A stretch of DNA of 64,000 nt from Arthrobacter alpinus (GTDB lineage Bacteria > Actinomycetota > Actinomycetes > Actinomycetales > Micrococcaceae). The position numbers and the translations under genes were made by a program. Shown here piece by piece: positions 35,454 to 44,773 of this stretch; position 1 is the stretch's first letter; the number at the start of each line of letters is the position of its first letter. The DNA is taken from contig NZ_FNTV01000001.1 in assembly GCF_900105965.1 (NCBI RefSeq), forward strand, positions 2,480,001 through 2,544,000, read 5' to 3'. The notes beneath the pieces were generated by a model, which saw only the letters and a list, made by a program, of their open reading frames with translations, was not told the DNA's origin and searched no databases.

Positions 35454-36026
35454 CTAATTCGACTCCGCGGATTCCTCGCCCTGTGGCAGCTCGGCTGCCC
35501 CGGCGGTCAAGTCGGTGTCAGCAGCGTCGTCATCCTCGCCGTCGGGCTCTTCCTGAGCCGACTCCTGCGCGTTCGAGTCCCCATGGACGCCATGGTTTGC
35601 CGCTTCATCGGCTGCCTGCTGATCCTCGGGTCGGACCCGTTCAGACCACGGAACCCAAGCCGGGGCCAGCACGGAATCCTCGGTCGGCAACATGCCTACC
35701 TCGTTCACGGTTGCCTCCTTGCCACGGGAGATCCGCGAGAGCGTGGCGAACCACACCCAGCCGCGGTACCCGGGCTTGTTGGACTCAAACAAATGCGTTG
35801 CGCAGCGGACGCCCTCACTACGGACCCCCACATGCTTGCCGATCTCTTCTCCGGCAGCAATGGTCAACACGGCAGTGCGGGCAGCCGTCACCTCGGCGGC
35901 CAGGAATGCATCGGGCTTGCCCACACGCCAAACGGGAATGCCGGGGCGCTGATCAACCGCAGCACCAGCAACTGGTGCATCGGTTGACGCGGTGGGTGAG
36001 GTTGATTCACCGGAAAGTTCGGTCAT
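35454..36026 (-). CDS. DUF3027-family protein
   Basis: About 190 residues. The conserved core is typical of actinobacterial DUF3027 proteins: WRVGKPDAFLAAEVTAARTAVL, GEEIGKHVGVRSEGVRCATHLFES and KPGYRGWVWFATLSRISRGKEATVNEV. The C-terminal 60 residues are very acidic and probably disordered. The function is unknown. I place the start at ATG 36024-36026 (GGTG six bases upstream); a GTG at 36033-36035 is possible. It lies just behind the cold-shock gene on the same strand, and this pairing is common in the phylum. Confidence 0.85.
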   Translation of the reverse strand: MTELSGESTSPTASTDAPVAGAAVDQRPGIPVWRVGKPDAFLAAEVTAARTAVLTIAAGEEIGKHVGVRSEGVRCATHLFESNKPGYRGWVWFATLSRISRGKEATVNEVGMLPTEDSVLAPAWVPWSERVRPEDQQAADEAANHGVHGDSNAQESAQEEPDGEDDDAADTDLTAGAAELPQGEESAESN

Positions 36027-36037
36027 GTTGGGCACCG

Positions 36038-36424
36038 TTACGCGTCGAAGTTGTCGGCAACCTTGCGCAGCGCTGCGGCAATCTTGCTCGCGTCACCGTC
36101 AGGATACTTGCCGTTGTTAAGGGACCCTATGGAGTGTTCCAGAAGGGAAACGAGATCCTGCACAATCGGGGCCAGGTCCCTGGCCGGCATCCGCTTGGCC
36201 TTGGCCACGGATGCGCTGCGGTCAAGAATCTTCGCAGCCATGGCCTGGGCACCCTTGCGGCCATCGGCCACGCCGAATTCCATGCGCATGCCGGGCTTGA
36301 TGTCGGTTGCGTCGGCGGGCAGGGCATTGGCGCGCAGGAATACTTCGCGTCCGTCATCTGCTGCGATGATGCCGAAGCCTTTTTCGTTGTCGTACCACTT
36401 CACTTTGCCGATTGGCACTTGCAT
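36038..36424 (-). CDS. Cold-shock-domain protein with C-terminal extension
   Basis: A 128-residue protein. Residues 1-67 are a cold-shock domain with RNP1 EKGFGIIAADD and RNP2 EVFLRANAL; RNP2 is degenerate compared with VFVHxSA. Residues 68-128 form a separate helical extension (DLAPIVQDLVSLLEHSIGSL...) found in the longer actinobacterial Csp form. It should bind single-stranded nucleic acid as an RNA chaperone. ATG start; upstream gene of a pair with DUF3027. Confidence 0.9.
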   Translation of the reverse strand: MQVPIGKVKWYDNEKGFGIIAADDGREVFLRANALPADATDIKPGMRMEFGVADGRKGAQAMAAKILDRSASVAKAKRMPARDLAPIVQDLVSLLEHSIGSLNNGKYPDGDASKIAAALRKVADNFDA

Positions 36425-36614
36425 TACCCCTTTAAAAGTCGTTGGCGTGATTCACGATCCTGCTGTGTGGCTGCTCTTCGCCGTACTCGCGGCCGGGAAT
36501 CTTGCGGCCGGTACGTGCAATGGCGGATCGTATAGCTCTACTAGTGTCTAGGTTACCGTGTTGGCCAGGGTACCGCGGCTTTGTGCTGAAACTGTCCGCT
36601 GTTAGCGTTATGGC

Positions 36615-36854
36615 ATGAGTCCCCTTTATTCCGCCCCGCAAACCGTCGGCCGCGGTTGGCAGATCTTCAATTACACAGCCATGATCATGGCCCTGGTGGC
36701 CCTCGTGGCCCTGATTGTGGTTCTGATCAGCAAGTGGGCTGGCGGCACACCGTGGCCCGGATTCAACTGGATCTCCATGATTGCCCTGCCGCTGGCTTTC
36801 CTGATGATGGGCGCCAGCGTTCTGCATTCGGTGACAGCCCGACGCCGACTCTGA
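36615..36854 (+). CDS. Two-helix small membrane protein
   Basis: A 79-residue protein with two hydrophobic helices (about residues 22-40 and 50-68) separated by SKWAGGTPWPGFNW, and a basic RRRL tail. It is of the kind annotated in Arthrobacter as conserved membrane protein of unknown function. It lies 11 bases before the XPB-partner gene and may be cotranscribed with it. Confidence 0.7.
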   Translation: MSPLYSAPQTVGRGWQIFNYTAMIMALVALVALIVVLISKWAGGTPWPGFNWISMIALPLAFLMMGASVLHSVTARRRL

Positions 36855-36865
36855 CGTCCGCGTCG

Positions 36866-38647
36866 ATGAGCACCCTCGCCGAGTTCGCCGAGGATTTGGC
36901 CCGGCGCTCCGACGCCCAGCTTGCGCGCCTGTTGGTTCGGCGCCCGGATGCCATGTCGCCGCCGGTGGCCAACCTCGCCGATCTCGCAACGCGCCTGACC
37001 TCGGCACACAGCATCTCCCTGGCGCTTGAAAGCCTGAACCTTCCAGCACTTCAGACCCTGGCTCGCTGGCCCTTCCCGCCGGGGCACGAGTGTCTTCCCA
37101 CGCTCCACGAGCTCGCGCTGGTGATTGCCGCCCCATCGTCGGCGGACGACGCCGATCCCCGCCGCTGCATGCCTGTCACGGCCGTGACGCTCGCCTTGGG
37201 CGAAGCCTTCGCACTGGAATCTGGCGCCTTCGAATCTCAGCCACCAGCGCCGCAGCTCATGTCCGTCAGCCGCGTTCTGCGTGACAATGCCGCTGGCAGT
37301 GCCATCGAATCACTGCTGCGGCATGTAAACGTCCTCATGGAGCACGTTTACATCTCCCCGATTGATTCGCTTCGAGGCGGGCGGATTGGAGTGCGGACGG
37401 TCCGGAAACTGTCAAAAGACCTCGGGGTTGAAGAATCGGGGCTGAGTTTTTACCTGGAGCTCGCGGCCGAGGCCCGGCTCATTCACTTCCACCCGGCAGA
37501 GCAGCAATGGTGGGCTGCGGACCATAGTTGGCCCCACAGAGACAGGGCTGAACAATGGCTGCGGCTCGTAGGAGCGTGGCTGCACTGCACCCATTGTCCG
37601 GGCGGTAATCCGTTGGATGGCATGCGTGCCATCGCCCCGGTGCATATCCGCAGTGTGGCACTCTCCGCCGTCCTTGCACTGGCCGGCAAGGACCATGTGG
37701 CGCCAGCGCCCGAGTCCGTCGTGGATCTGCTGAGGTGGCGGCATCCACTCCACATCGATTTCTTGGCCCAACACGTTCCGGAGATCTTGCACGAGATGGA
37801 GATTCTGGGCATTACGGGAGCCGGGTCCCCGAGCGCCCCGGGCCGGGCACTGGTGGCCGAACTTGACGGTGCCGCTTCTGCCACCCGCCCCGGCGTCACT
37901 GTTGGCACCCTCGCAACTAGTGCCCCGGCAACGACAACCGCTCTGGCTGCCTTATTGCCGGCACCCATCAAGCACTTTGTGGTTCAAGGGGATCTCACAG
38001 CTGTTGCCCCGGGATTCCTCTCCCCTGAGGTGTCCAGCAGCTTGCGACGCATGGCGGAGCCGGAGGGTCACGGCGCGGCTGGCATTTTCCGCTTCAGCCA
38101 AAACTCGCTTGAGGCCGCCATGACCAGCGGAATGCGGGCTCATTCAATCCGCGAGTTCCTCAACACGCATTCCAGCACAACTGTGCCACAATCCCTTGAC
38201 TACCTGATCACCGCAGCGGCCATACGCATCGAGGCAACCGGGCCGTTGCTTCCCCAAGCACCCCGCCCGGAGGCGAGGAAGCGGCACAAGCCGGGACCCG
38301 GCGTCGTACATTCCCGGCCCGCCGGCCCCACCGAAGCCGAGATCGCGGCCCAGATCACCCGTTTGCGCAGCCAGCCAACGTGGGGTGCGCGCGATACTGG
38401 GGAATCGGGGCCCGCGCTGGTCATGGAAGAATTGCGGCAGGCAGTCCGGACCGGCTCCGCCATATGGTTGCGGGCCGTGACGGGGCAGGGCGAGGTTGAG
38501 CGGGTGCTGGTGCGGCCTGTGTCGCTGGCGGCAGGAATGCTCCGTGCCCGGACCGTGCTCGGGGATCGAGAGCGGCGGTTCAGTATCCACCGAATCATGG
38601 CAACAGAAACAACGGAACAGGATCAGGAAGGGGCACCACATGGCTGA
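36866..38647 (+). CDS. Helicase-associated protein, XPB partner (Helicase_C_3-like)
   Basis: A 593-residue protein with no helicase motifs of its own. Actinobacterial XPB loci regularly encode such a helicase-C-terminal-like protein (PF13625 type) next to XPB; the middle and C-terminal parts (IKHFVVQGDLTAVAPGFLSPEVSSSL, FRFSQNSLEAAMTSGM, and the end LRARTVLGDRERRFSIHRI) fit that pattern. The ATG at 36866 replaces a longer frame that overlaps the small membrane gene. It overlaps the XPB gene by eight bases, so the two products are made together and probably act in one complex. Confidence 0.8.
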   Translation: MSTLAEFAEDLARRSDAQLARLLVRRPDAMSPPVANLADLATRLTSAHSISLALESLNLPALQTLARWPFPPGHECLPTLHELALVIAAPSSADDADPRRCMPVTAVTLALGEAFALESGAFESQPPAPQLMSVSRVLRDNAAGSAIESLLRHVNVLMEHVYISPIDSLRGGRIGVRTVRKLSKDLGVEESGLSFYLELAAEARLIHFHPAEQQWWAADHSWPHRDRAEQWLRLVGAWLHCTHCPGGNPLDGMRAIAPVHIRSVALSAVLALAGKDHVAPAPESVVDLLRWRHPLHIDFLAQHVPEILHEMEILGITGAGSPSAPGRALVAELDGAASATRPGVTVGTLATSAPATTTALAALLPAPIKHFVVQGDLTAVAPGFLSPEVSSSLRRMAEPEGHGAAGIFRFSQNSLEAAMTSGMRAHSIREFLNTHSSTTVPQSLDYLITAAAIRIEATGPLLPQAPRPEARKRHKPGPGVVHSRPAGPTEAEIAAQITRLRSQPTWGARDTGESGPALVMEELRQAVRTGSAIWLRAVTGQGEVERVLVRPVSLAAGMLRARTVLGDRERRFSIHRIMATETTEQDQEGAPHG

Positions 38648-40277
38648 CGGTCCCTTGATCGTGCAGGGCGACAAGACCATATTGCTGGAAGTGGCGCATC
38701 CGGACTCAACCGAGGCCCGCCATGCCATCGCCACCTTTGCCGAGCTGGAACGGGCTCCGGAGCACATGCACAGCTACCGGATCACGCCGCTGGGATTGTG
38801 GAATGCCCGGGCCGCCGGGCTCGACGCCGAGCACGTGGTTGACACCCTGCTGACGTTTTCCCGCTACGCCGTGCCGCACGCGCTGCTGCTGGACATTGTT
38901 GAAATCATGGCCCGTTACGGCCGCCTGCGGCTGGAAAAGGACCCGCACCATGGCCTGGTGTTGCGCAGCGACGACGAGTTGATTCTGACCGAGGTGCTGC
39001 ACGTAAAGAAGATCGGGGCACTGCTGGGATCCCGGATCGATGCGCTGACGGCCGTTGTGCACGGCTCGGCCCGCGGTGAGCTCAAACAGCTGTTGCTCAA
39101 GGCCAGCTGGCCCGCAGAGGATCTGGCCGGTTACGTTGACGGCACGGCACACCCTATTGCCCTCAACGACGATGAAAGCACGTGGACGCTGCGCGATTAC
39201 CAACGCACAGCCGTGGAGAACTTCTGGGCGGGCGGGTCAGGCGTGGTGGTTTTGCCCTGTGGGGCAGGAAAAACCATTGTGGGCGCAGCAGCCATGGCCG
39301 TCTCTGGCACCACCACCCTGATCCTGGTCACCAACACCCTTTCGGCACGGCAGTGGAAAGCCGAGCTGCTCAAACGGACCACCCTGACGGAGTCCGAGAT
39401 TGGGGAATATTCGGGGGCCGTCAAGGAGATCCGCCCGGTCACGATCGCCACGTACCAGGTACTCACCACGCGCCGCAACGGCGCATACCCGCACCTTGAG
39501 CTGCTCGATGCCAACGATTGGGGGCTGCTGATCTATGACGAGGTCCATCTGCTGCCCGCACCGATTTTCAGGATGACGGCGGATCTGCAGGCTCGGCGCC
39601 GCCTGGGCCTGACGGCCACGTTGGTGCGCGAAGACGGCCGCGAGGGCGAGGTGTTCGCACTCATCGGGCCCAAACGGTATGACGCGCCGTGGAAGGACAT
39701 CGAGGCACAGGGCTACATTGCCCCGGCCGACTGCGTTGAGGTTCGGGTATCCCTTTCCCGTGCGGAGCGGCTTGCCTATGCCACCGCGGACGACGCCGGG
39801 CGGTACCGTTTGTGCGCCACCTCCCCCGCGAAATCGGTGGTTGCCCAGGCACTCGTGGAGGCCCATCCCGACGAGCAGATTTTGGTCATTGGACAATACA
39901 TCGACCAGCTCGATGATTTGGCTGCGAGGCTCAATGCCCCACTGATCAAGGGCACCACCCCTGTCAAGGAGCGGGAGCGGCTCTTTGAGGAATTCCGGCG
40001 TGGCAACATTTCGGTGTTGGTGGTGTCAAAGGTAGCCAACTTCTCCATCGACCTGCCCGAGGCCTCTGTTGCCATTCAGGTGTCGGGAGCCTTTGGTTCA
40101 CGTCAGGAGGAGGCTCAGCGGCTGGGGCGGCTCATGCGCCCCAAGGCCGACGGCCGCACAGCGCGTTTCTATACGCTTGTTGCCCGGGACACGGTGGATT
40201 CCGATTTTGCGGCCAAACGCCAGCGCTTTCTGGCCGAACAGGGTTACGCCTACAGAATCACGGACGCCACCGGCTAG
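38640..40277 (+). CDS. Bacterial XPB/Ssl2-type DNA helicase
   Basis: A 545-residue superfamily 2 helicase. A helicase-damage-recognition-like N-terminal part (to about 170) precedes the motor: Walker A VVLPCGAGKTIV, motif II LLIYDEVHLLPA, motif III LGLTATLVREDG, and motif VI RQEEAQRLGRLMRP. Bacterial XPB unwinds DNA 3'-5' and is found mainly in actinobacteria and a few other phyla; a role in repair is assumed. The ATG at 38640 has AAGGGG before it and lies inside the partner gene's end. Confidence 0.93.
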   Translation: MADGPLIVQGDKTILLEVAHPDSTEARHAIATFAELERAPEHMHSYRITPLGLWNARAAGLDAEHVVDTLLTFSRYAVPHALLLDIVEIMARYGRLRLEKDPHHGLVLRSDDELILTEVLHVKKIGALLGSRIDALTAVVHGSARGELKQLLLKASWPAEDLAGYVDGTAHPIALNDDESTWTLRDYQRTAVENFWAGGSGVVVLPCGAGKTIVGAAAMAVSGTTTLILVTNTLSARQWKAELLKRTTLTESEIGEYSGAVKEIRPVTIATYQVLTTRRNGAYPHLELLDANDWGLLIYDEVHLLPAPIFRMTADLQARRRLGLTATLVREDGREGEVFALIGPKRYDAPWKDIEAQGYIAPADCVEVRVSLSRAERLAYATADDAGRYRLCATSPAKSVVAQALVEAHPDEQILVIGQYIDQLDDLAARLNAPLIKGTTPVKERERLFEEFRRGNISVLVVSKVANFSIDLPEASVAIQVSGAFGSRQEEAQRLGRLMRPKADGRTARFYTLVARDTVDSDFAAKRQRFLAEQGYAYRITDATG

Positions 40278-40432
40278 ACGCCGCATCACTTTCCGTCCGT
40301 TTTCGGCCAACGCCGCATCACTAAAGTTCCGCGTGCCCCGCCGGCCGGTCCGGAGTAGGATCAAAAAATGAGGCTTCACGGGCGTGCGCGAACGCCTTTT
40401 ACCAAATGCGGGTCCATGCACACGGAGGCGTC

Positions 40433-41224
40433 ATGAGCACCGAAGAGTCAGTTGCAGCACACTACAGTCGCGGCAATGTTGAGGATGCTTTGTTAGGCAT
40501 GATCAAGGCGGCCGGCGGAAACCCAGACAGCTTTGCGCCCGCCGATCTGCGCGGTGCAGACCAGCTCCACATCGGAGGGGCAGCGGCCACCACCCGCGTG
40601 GCCACCCGGGCCGGCATCAACGCCGGGAGCCACGTGGTGGATCTGGGTTCCGGAACGGGCGGCGTGGCCCGGCATTTGGCACATGATTTTGGCGCCACCG
40701 TCCATGGAGTGGACCTGACACCGCAATTTGTTACTGCCGCCCGCTCCCTCACAGAACGCACTGGCCTGTCCAACTTGGCCACATTCAGCCAGGGCAGCAT
40801 CCTGTCATTGCCGTTCGGGGACAACTCCTTCGATGTGGCGCTCATGGTGCACGTGGGGATGAACATTCAAGACAAGGACAGGGTGTTTGCCGAGGCTGCT
40901 CGGGTGGTGCGACCCGGCGGCATCATGGCCGTGTACGACGTCATGCTCATGGGTGGCGAAGTTGAGCAGTACCCGCTCCCGTGGGCGGCAACACCAGCCA
41001 CCTCGTTCGTTCAACCGCCGCTGGCCTACAGCGACGCACTGGCGCAAGCCGGGTTTGAAGTGGACCAGGAAGTGAAGCCGCTGGCAGAAGGCATTGAATT
41101 CCTGGAGAAGGCAATCTCCTCAGGTGGACCCGTAGGTGTTGATTCGTCGGCCTTGAAAAACCTCATAGCCGCCTTCCGGTCGGGCTTGTTGGCACCTGTG
41201 GAGATCTACTCTCATCTTCCTTAG
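40433..41224 (+). CDS. SAM-dependent methyltransferase (class I)
   Basis: A 263-residue class I methyltransferase. Motif I is VVDLGSGTGGVARHLA, followed by TVHGVDLTPQFVTAA and the post-I/II region SLPFGDNSFDVALMVHVGMNI. The layout resembles small-molecule methyltransferases of the sarcosine/dimethylglycine or ubiquinone-type groups. The ATG at 40433 has GGAGG before it. The substrate is unknown. It converges on the isomerase gene with a four-base overlap. Confidence 0.85.
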   Translation: MSTEESVAAHYSRGNVEDALLGMIKAAGGNPDSFAPADLRGADQLHIGGAAATTRVATRAGINAGSHVVDLGSGTGGVARHLAHDFGATVHGVDLTPQFVTAARSLTERTGLSNLATFSQGSILSLPFGDNSFDVALMVHVGMNIQDKDRVFAEAARVVRPGGIMAVYDVMLMGGEVEQYPLPWAATPATSFVQPPLAYSDALAQAGFEVDQEVKPLAEGIEFLEKAISSGGPVGVDSSALKNLIAAFRSGLLAPVEIYSHLP

Positions 41225-42162
41225 GCGAGCACGTTTTTCAGCGCCGCCAGGGCAGCGGACACGGGCGGCAGTTCCGGATGCCATGTACGTTCCCATTCAA
41301 GGGAAACCCACGGATCTGCAATACCCTGTGCGGTGGCGATGCGCGTCGCCAGCGCCTGCATCTCTACCAACGGCAGGGCACCTTCACCCGGCAAGGTGAG
41401 CGTCACCGCATTCCCTTCGGCATTGCGCACACCGTCCTTGAATTGCGGGTAGGCCAAGGATTCTGCCAAAAGTTCAGCCGTGCGCCCCGGTGCCTCATCA
41501 TGACGCCAAGGATGCATGAAATCCCAAATAACCTTCACGGGCGCATCCGCGTCAACGTGCGCCAAAATACGGGCGATGTCTTGGCCCCGAGGGTGCGAAT
41601 CATGTGTCTCCAACAAGAGCGTCACGCCACGTGTCCGTGCATGCCCGGCGGCAGCATTGAGCCGAGCTGCACCCCGCAGATCGGCCGCTGCCATCTCCAC
41701 AGACAGCTCCTCGCCGGACAAGTCTGCTTCCAATCCGGCACCTGGAAATACGCGCACGGCGGCGCCTGTCTGCCCCAGAGCGCCGTTCCCGGCTGACAGA
41801 TCCGCGGCAAGATCGACGGCGGCCAACAGCTCGGCGAGCACCGGATCCTGCGCCGTGGCGAAGGCGGCCACGCTGCCGCGGCTGGCGGCAGCTCCGCCGT
41901 CGTCCGTAGGCGAGGTGGCCACGGGCGGCTCAGGCAGGGGCGCACACACTTTCACATAGCTGGCCAGGGCAAGGACTGAAAGTCCGGCGGAAGTGAGCTG
42001 GCGAGAAACCTCAGCGCGCTCGGCGGCCGTCATGCTCGAGTGAACAAACTCGCCCTCCGCCGCGCGCAGTTCAAGGCCAATGGCACCGCTGTCGTGTGCG
42101 GTGGCGATGACCTCGGCAAGTGAATCTCCGGGGCATCCAAGCGTTGAAAATGCCAAGGGCAT
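41221..42162 (-). CDS. Sugar phosphate isomerase/epimerase (xylose-isomerase-like TIM barrel)
   Basis: A 313-residue TIM-barrel protein of the AP_endonuc_2/xylose-isomerase-like superfamily. It starts MPLAFSTLGCPGDSLAEVIATA, and contains LLLETHDSHPRGQDIARIL and VIWDFMHPWRHDEAPG, which supply the acidic and histidine metal ligands. An Ala-rich insert with a low-complexity region around residue 85 (EPPVATSPTDDGGAAAS) is unusual. Reaction unknown; relatives act on inositol derivatives and keto sugars. Confidence 0.82.
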   Translation of the reverse strand: MPLAFSTLGCPGDSLAEVIATAHDSGAIGLELRAAEGEFVHSSMTAAERAEVSRQLTSAGLSVLALASYVKVCAPLPEPPVATSPTDDGGAAASRGSVAAFATAQDPVLAELLAAVDLAADLSAGNGALGQTGAAVRVFPGAGLEADLSGEELSVEMAAADLRGAARLNAAAGHARTRGVTLLLETHDSHPRGQDIARILAHVDADAPVKVIWDFMHPWRHDEAPGRTAELLAESLAYPQFKDGVRNAEGNAVTLTLPGEGALPLVEMQALATRIATAQGIADPWVSLEWERTWHPELPPVSAALAALKNVLA

Positions 42163-42386
42163 GGTGAACCTTTCGGCCTCGAGTGGCGATGAATCTCAAG
42201 AGTATCTGGGAAACCGCTTTCCATCAAGGTTTCGCCAGCCGGCACTTCCTTGGCTGCGAAATTTTGGCACGTTCCGCACACTTACATACCCGGCGACACT
42301 GGTGGCTGGGAACTCTCTGGGCGTAAGCTGACAGTACTTACCCACGGAATATCCAGCATATTCCCAGCCAATGGTCGGAGACTGAA

Positions 42387-43100
42387 ATGGTGAAAAAGAC
42401 CGCACCTGAAGCCAAGTTGCTTGTTGTTGACGACGAGCCCAATATTCGTGAACTGCTCTCCACCTCCCTGCGCTTTGCAGGTTTTGAGGTCATTGCGGCA
42501 GCCAACGGCCGCGATGCCCTGGCCGCGGCCGAGGAGCACAACCCTGACCTTGCCGTCCTGGACGTCATGCTCCCGGACATGGACGGGTTCACGGTCACAC
42601 GACGGCTGCGCGCGGCGGGGCGGCACTTCCCCGTCCTGTTCCTCACAGCACGCGACGACACCGAGGACAAGGTCACGGGCCTGACGGTGGGCGGCGACGA
42701 CTACGTCACCAAGCCCTTCAGCCTTGACGAGGTTGTGGCCCGCATCCGTGCCGTCCTGCGCCGGACCCAGCCCATGGAAGATGATGACGCCGTGTTGCGC
42801 GTTGCCGATCTGGAGCTCGACGACGACGCCCACGAGGTGCGCCGCGCCGGCAAGACCGTGGAGCTCTCCCCCACCGAGTTCAAGCTGCTGCGCTACCTCA
42901 TGCTCAATCCCAACCGGGTGTTGTCCAAAGCGCAAATCCTTGACCACGTGTGGGAGTACGATTTCAACGGCGACGCCTCAATCGTGGAGTCCTACATCTC
43001 TTACCTGCGCCGCAAGGTGGACATTGATTCCACCTTGCCAGCCCTCATCCAGACCAAGCGGGGCGTGGGCTACGTGCTGCGAACGGCTGACAAGCGCTAG
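42387..43100 (+). CDS. OmpR-family response regulator
   Basis: A 237-residue response regulator. The receiver domain holds the acidic pair DDE, phospho-Asp59 in VLDVMLPDMDG, and Lys109 in VTKPF. The winged-helix effector domain has VELSPTEFKLLRYLMLNPNR and SYISYLRRKVD. Overall similar to actinobacterial TcrA/PrrA-like regulators. GGAG before ATG. It is followed 15 bases later by the kinase gene, making a complete two-component pair. Confidence 0.94.
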   Translation: MVKKTAPEAKLLVVDDEPNIRELLSTSLRFAGFEVIAAANGRDALAAAEEHNPDLAVLDVMLPDMDGFTVTRRLRAAGRHFPVLFLTARDDTEDKVTGLTVGGDDYVTKPFSLDEVVARIRAVLRRTQPMEDDDAVLRVADLELDDDAHEVRRAGKTVELSPTEFKLLRYLMLNPNRVLSKAQILDHVWEYDFNGDASIVESYISYLRRKVDIDSTLPALIQTKRGVGYVLRTADKR

Positions 43101-43115
43101 CTCACAGGACCGACA

Positions 43116-44636
43116 TTGATTACGTTGTGGAAAAACGCCTCGCTGCGCTCTCAGCTGGTGGCCATCATCAGCGCCCTGTTGAGCGTGTCACTGGTGGCGT
43201 TGGGTGCCACAACGTTTCTTTTGCTGCATTCCGTCTTGGAAGACCAGATGGATACGCAGCTGAAAACGTTCCAAAATTCCATCATTAGTCACGGAACGGT
43301 TGATTCCAAAAGTACGGGTCAGACACCGTTCACTTTTGACTACTATGTAGGTTTTCACTTCGACGATGGCTCGTTGGCCGATCAGAACCGTTCGGGCCAT
43401 GACAAGCCCGCCTATCCCGCCTACTCTATGGCGGAGGCCAAAAGGCTAAATGGCACATCGTTCACTGTACCCAGCAGTGACGGCGGCGCCCCTTGGCGCA
43501 TCACCGTTCTTGCTCCTCAAGGATTCGACTACAAGCCAGCAATCGGCTCCCTGAATGCCGAAACCTACACAGGGTTCGTGGTTGTGGGAATCCCCTATGA
43601 AGCCCTGAATCTGACAATGGAACGGCTCGCGGTGGTGATTGCCGGAGTGGCGATTCTGACCATCACGCTCGGAACCATGATTGCGTACTGGACGGTTACC
43701 CGATCATTCCGGCCGTTGAGCCGGGTGGAGAAAACGGCCGCCGCCATTGCCGCCGGCGATTTGTCCCGGCGCGTGGACATTGAGAACCCGGCCACGGAAG
43801 TGGGACGATTGTCAGGGTCCCTGAACTCCATGCTTGCCCACATTGAGCATGCTTTTGCGGCTCGGACGGCGTCCGAAAGGAAGATGCGCCGCTTTGTTGC
43901 CGACGCTTCGCATGAACTGCGCACGCCGCTCGTGACGATCCGCGGTTTCTCCGAGCTGTACCGGCATGGCGCACTGCAGACTCCTGAAGATGTTGGTACG
44001 GCCATGGGTCGGATCGAGAGCGAAGCCAAACGCATGGGAGAGCTCGTTGAGGATCTGCTCATGCTGGCCCGCATCGACGAGCAGCGGCCCCTTCAGCTCA
44101 AGCCGGTGGACTTGTTGATCATCGGTCACGACGCAGTTCTGGATGCCACGGCGTCGGCTCGGGACCGCACCTTTGCCGTTGTGGGGCTCGACGGCGGACC
44201 CGGAACCTCAGCGCCAAGCCTCGGCGACGATGCCAAGTTGCGCCAGGTGGTGACCAACTTGATGGGAAACGCGCTGCGTTACACCCCCGAAGGATCCCCG
44301 ATCGAGATCATGGTGGGCACCCGCACCGAAGGTGCCGGCACGTACTCCGTCATCAAGGTTCGCGATCATGGTCCGGGCATCTCCGAGGAAGAGGCTCCAC
44401 GGGTCTTTGAGCGTTTCTACCGGGCGGATTCCTCTCGTGACCGGAACACCGGCGGAAGCGGACTGGGGCTTGCCATCGTTTCGGCCATTGTGGCCTCCCA
44501 CGGGGGTACCGTGCGCCTGGAAAACACCCCTGGCGGTGGCGCCACGATGGCCATTGAACTCCCGTACCACGCTCCGGCAGGAGATGACAGGGACGACGCT
44601 GAATCCGACGGATTCGACGATTCCCTCATCGACTAG
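43116..44636 (+). CDS. Sensor histidine kinase
   Basis: A 506-residue membrane kinase. Helix 1 lies at about residues 15-36, an extracellular sensor domain follows to about 165, helix 2 at about 172-193, then HAMP, the dimerisation helix with DASHELRTPLVTIRG (phospho-His), N-box NLMGNALRYTPEG, G1 DHGPGI and G2 GGSGLGLAIV. The start is TTG at 43116 behind AGGA. The acidic C-terminal tail is probably disordered. Signal unknown; the pair is followed by a WXG100 gene. Confidence 0.93.
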   Translation: MITLWKNASLRSQLVAIISALLSVSLVALGATTFLLLHSVLEDQMDTQLKTFQNSIISHGTVDSKSTGQTPFTFDYYVGFHFDDGSLADQNRSGHDKPAYPAYSMAEAKRLNGTSFTVPSSDGGAPWRITVLAPQGFDYKPAIGSLNAETYTGFVVVGIPYEALNLTMERLAVVIAGVAILTITLGTMIAYWTVTRSFRPLSRVEKTAAAIAAGDLSRRVDIENPATEVGRLSGSLNSMLAHIEHAFAARTASERKMRRFVADASHELRTPLVTIRGFSELYRHGALQTPEDVGTAMGRIESEAKRMGELVEDLLMLARIDEQRPLQLKPVDLLIIGHDAVLDATASARDRTFAVVGLDGGPGTSAPSLGDDAKLRQVVTNLMGNALRYTPEGSPIEIMVGTRTEGAGTYSVIKVRDHGPGISEEEAPRVFERFYRADSSRDRNTGGSGLGLAIVSAIVASHGGTVRLENTPGGGATMAIELPYHAPAGDDRDDAESDGFDDSLID

Positions 44637-44643
44637 TTCCTCC

Positions 44644-44666
44644 ACATGCCGTGTGAGGCGGCATGT
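44644..44666 (+). terminator. Short hairpin after kinase gene
   Basis: ACATGCCG (44644-44651) and its complement CGGCATGT (44659-44666) around a seven-base loop, beginning seven bases after the kinase stop. It has only a weak T-run (TGTT), so termination is plausible but partial. Confidence 0.45.
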
Positions 44667-44773
44667 TGTTCACTTCCTGAAGTCCGCGGGTTTCCATGCC
44701 AGAATACGGATCCTAGGCTGATCCTTGTCAGCAAGAATTCAACCTTTTTCACTCCAAAGACAAGGATCTTCCC

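Noticed and set aside
36656..36865. Upstream extension of the XPB-partner frame
   Set aside because: It overlaps the small membrane protein gene in another frame, and its His/Arg-rich translation is not protein-like.
40281..40325. Two direct copies of GCCGCATCACT 34 bases apart after the XPB gene
   Set aside because: Only two short copies and no further structure; not enough for an array or an operator claim.
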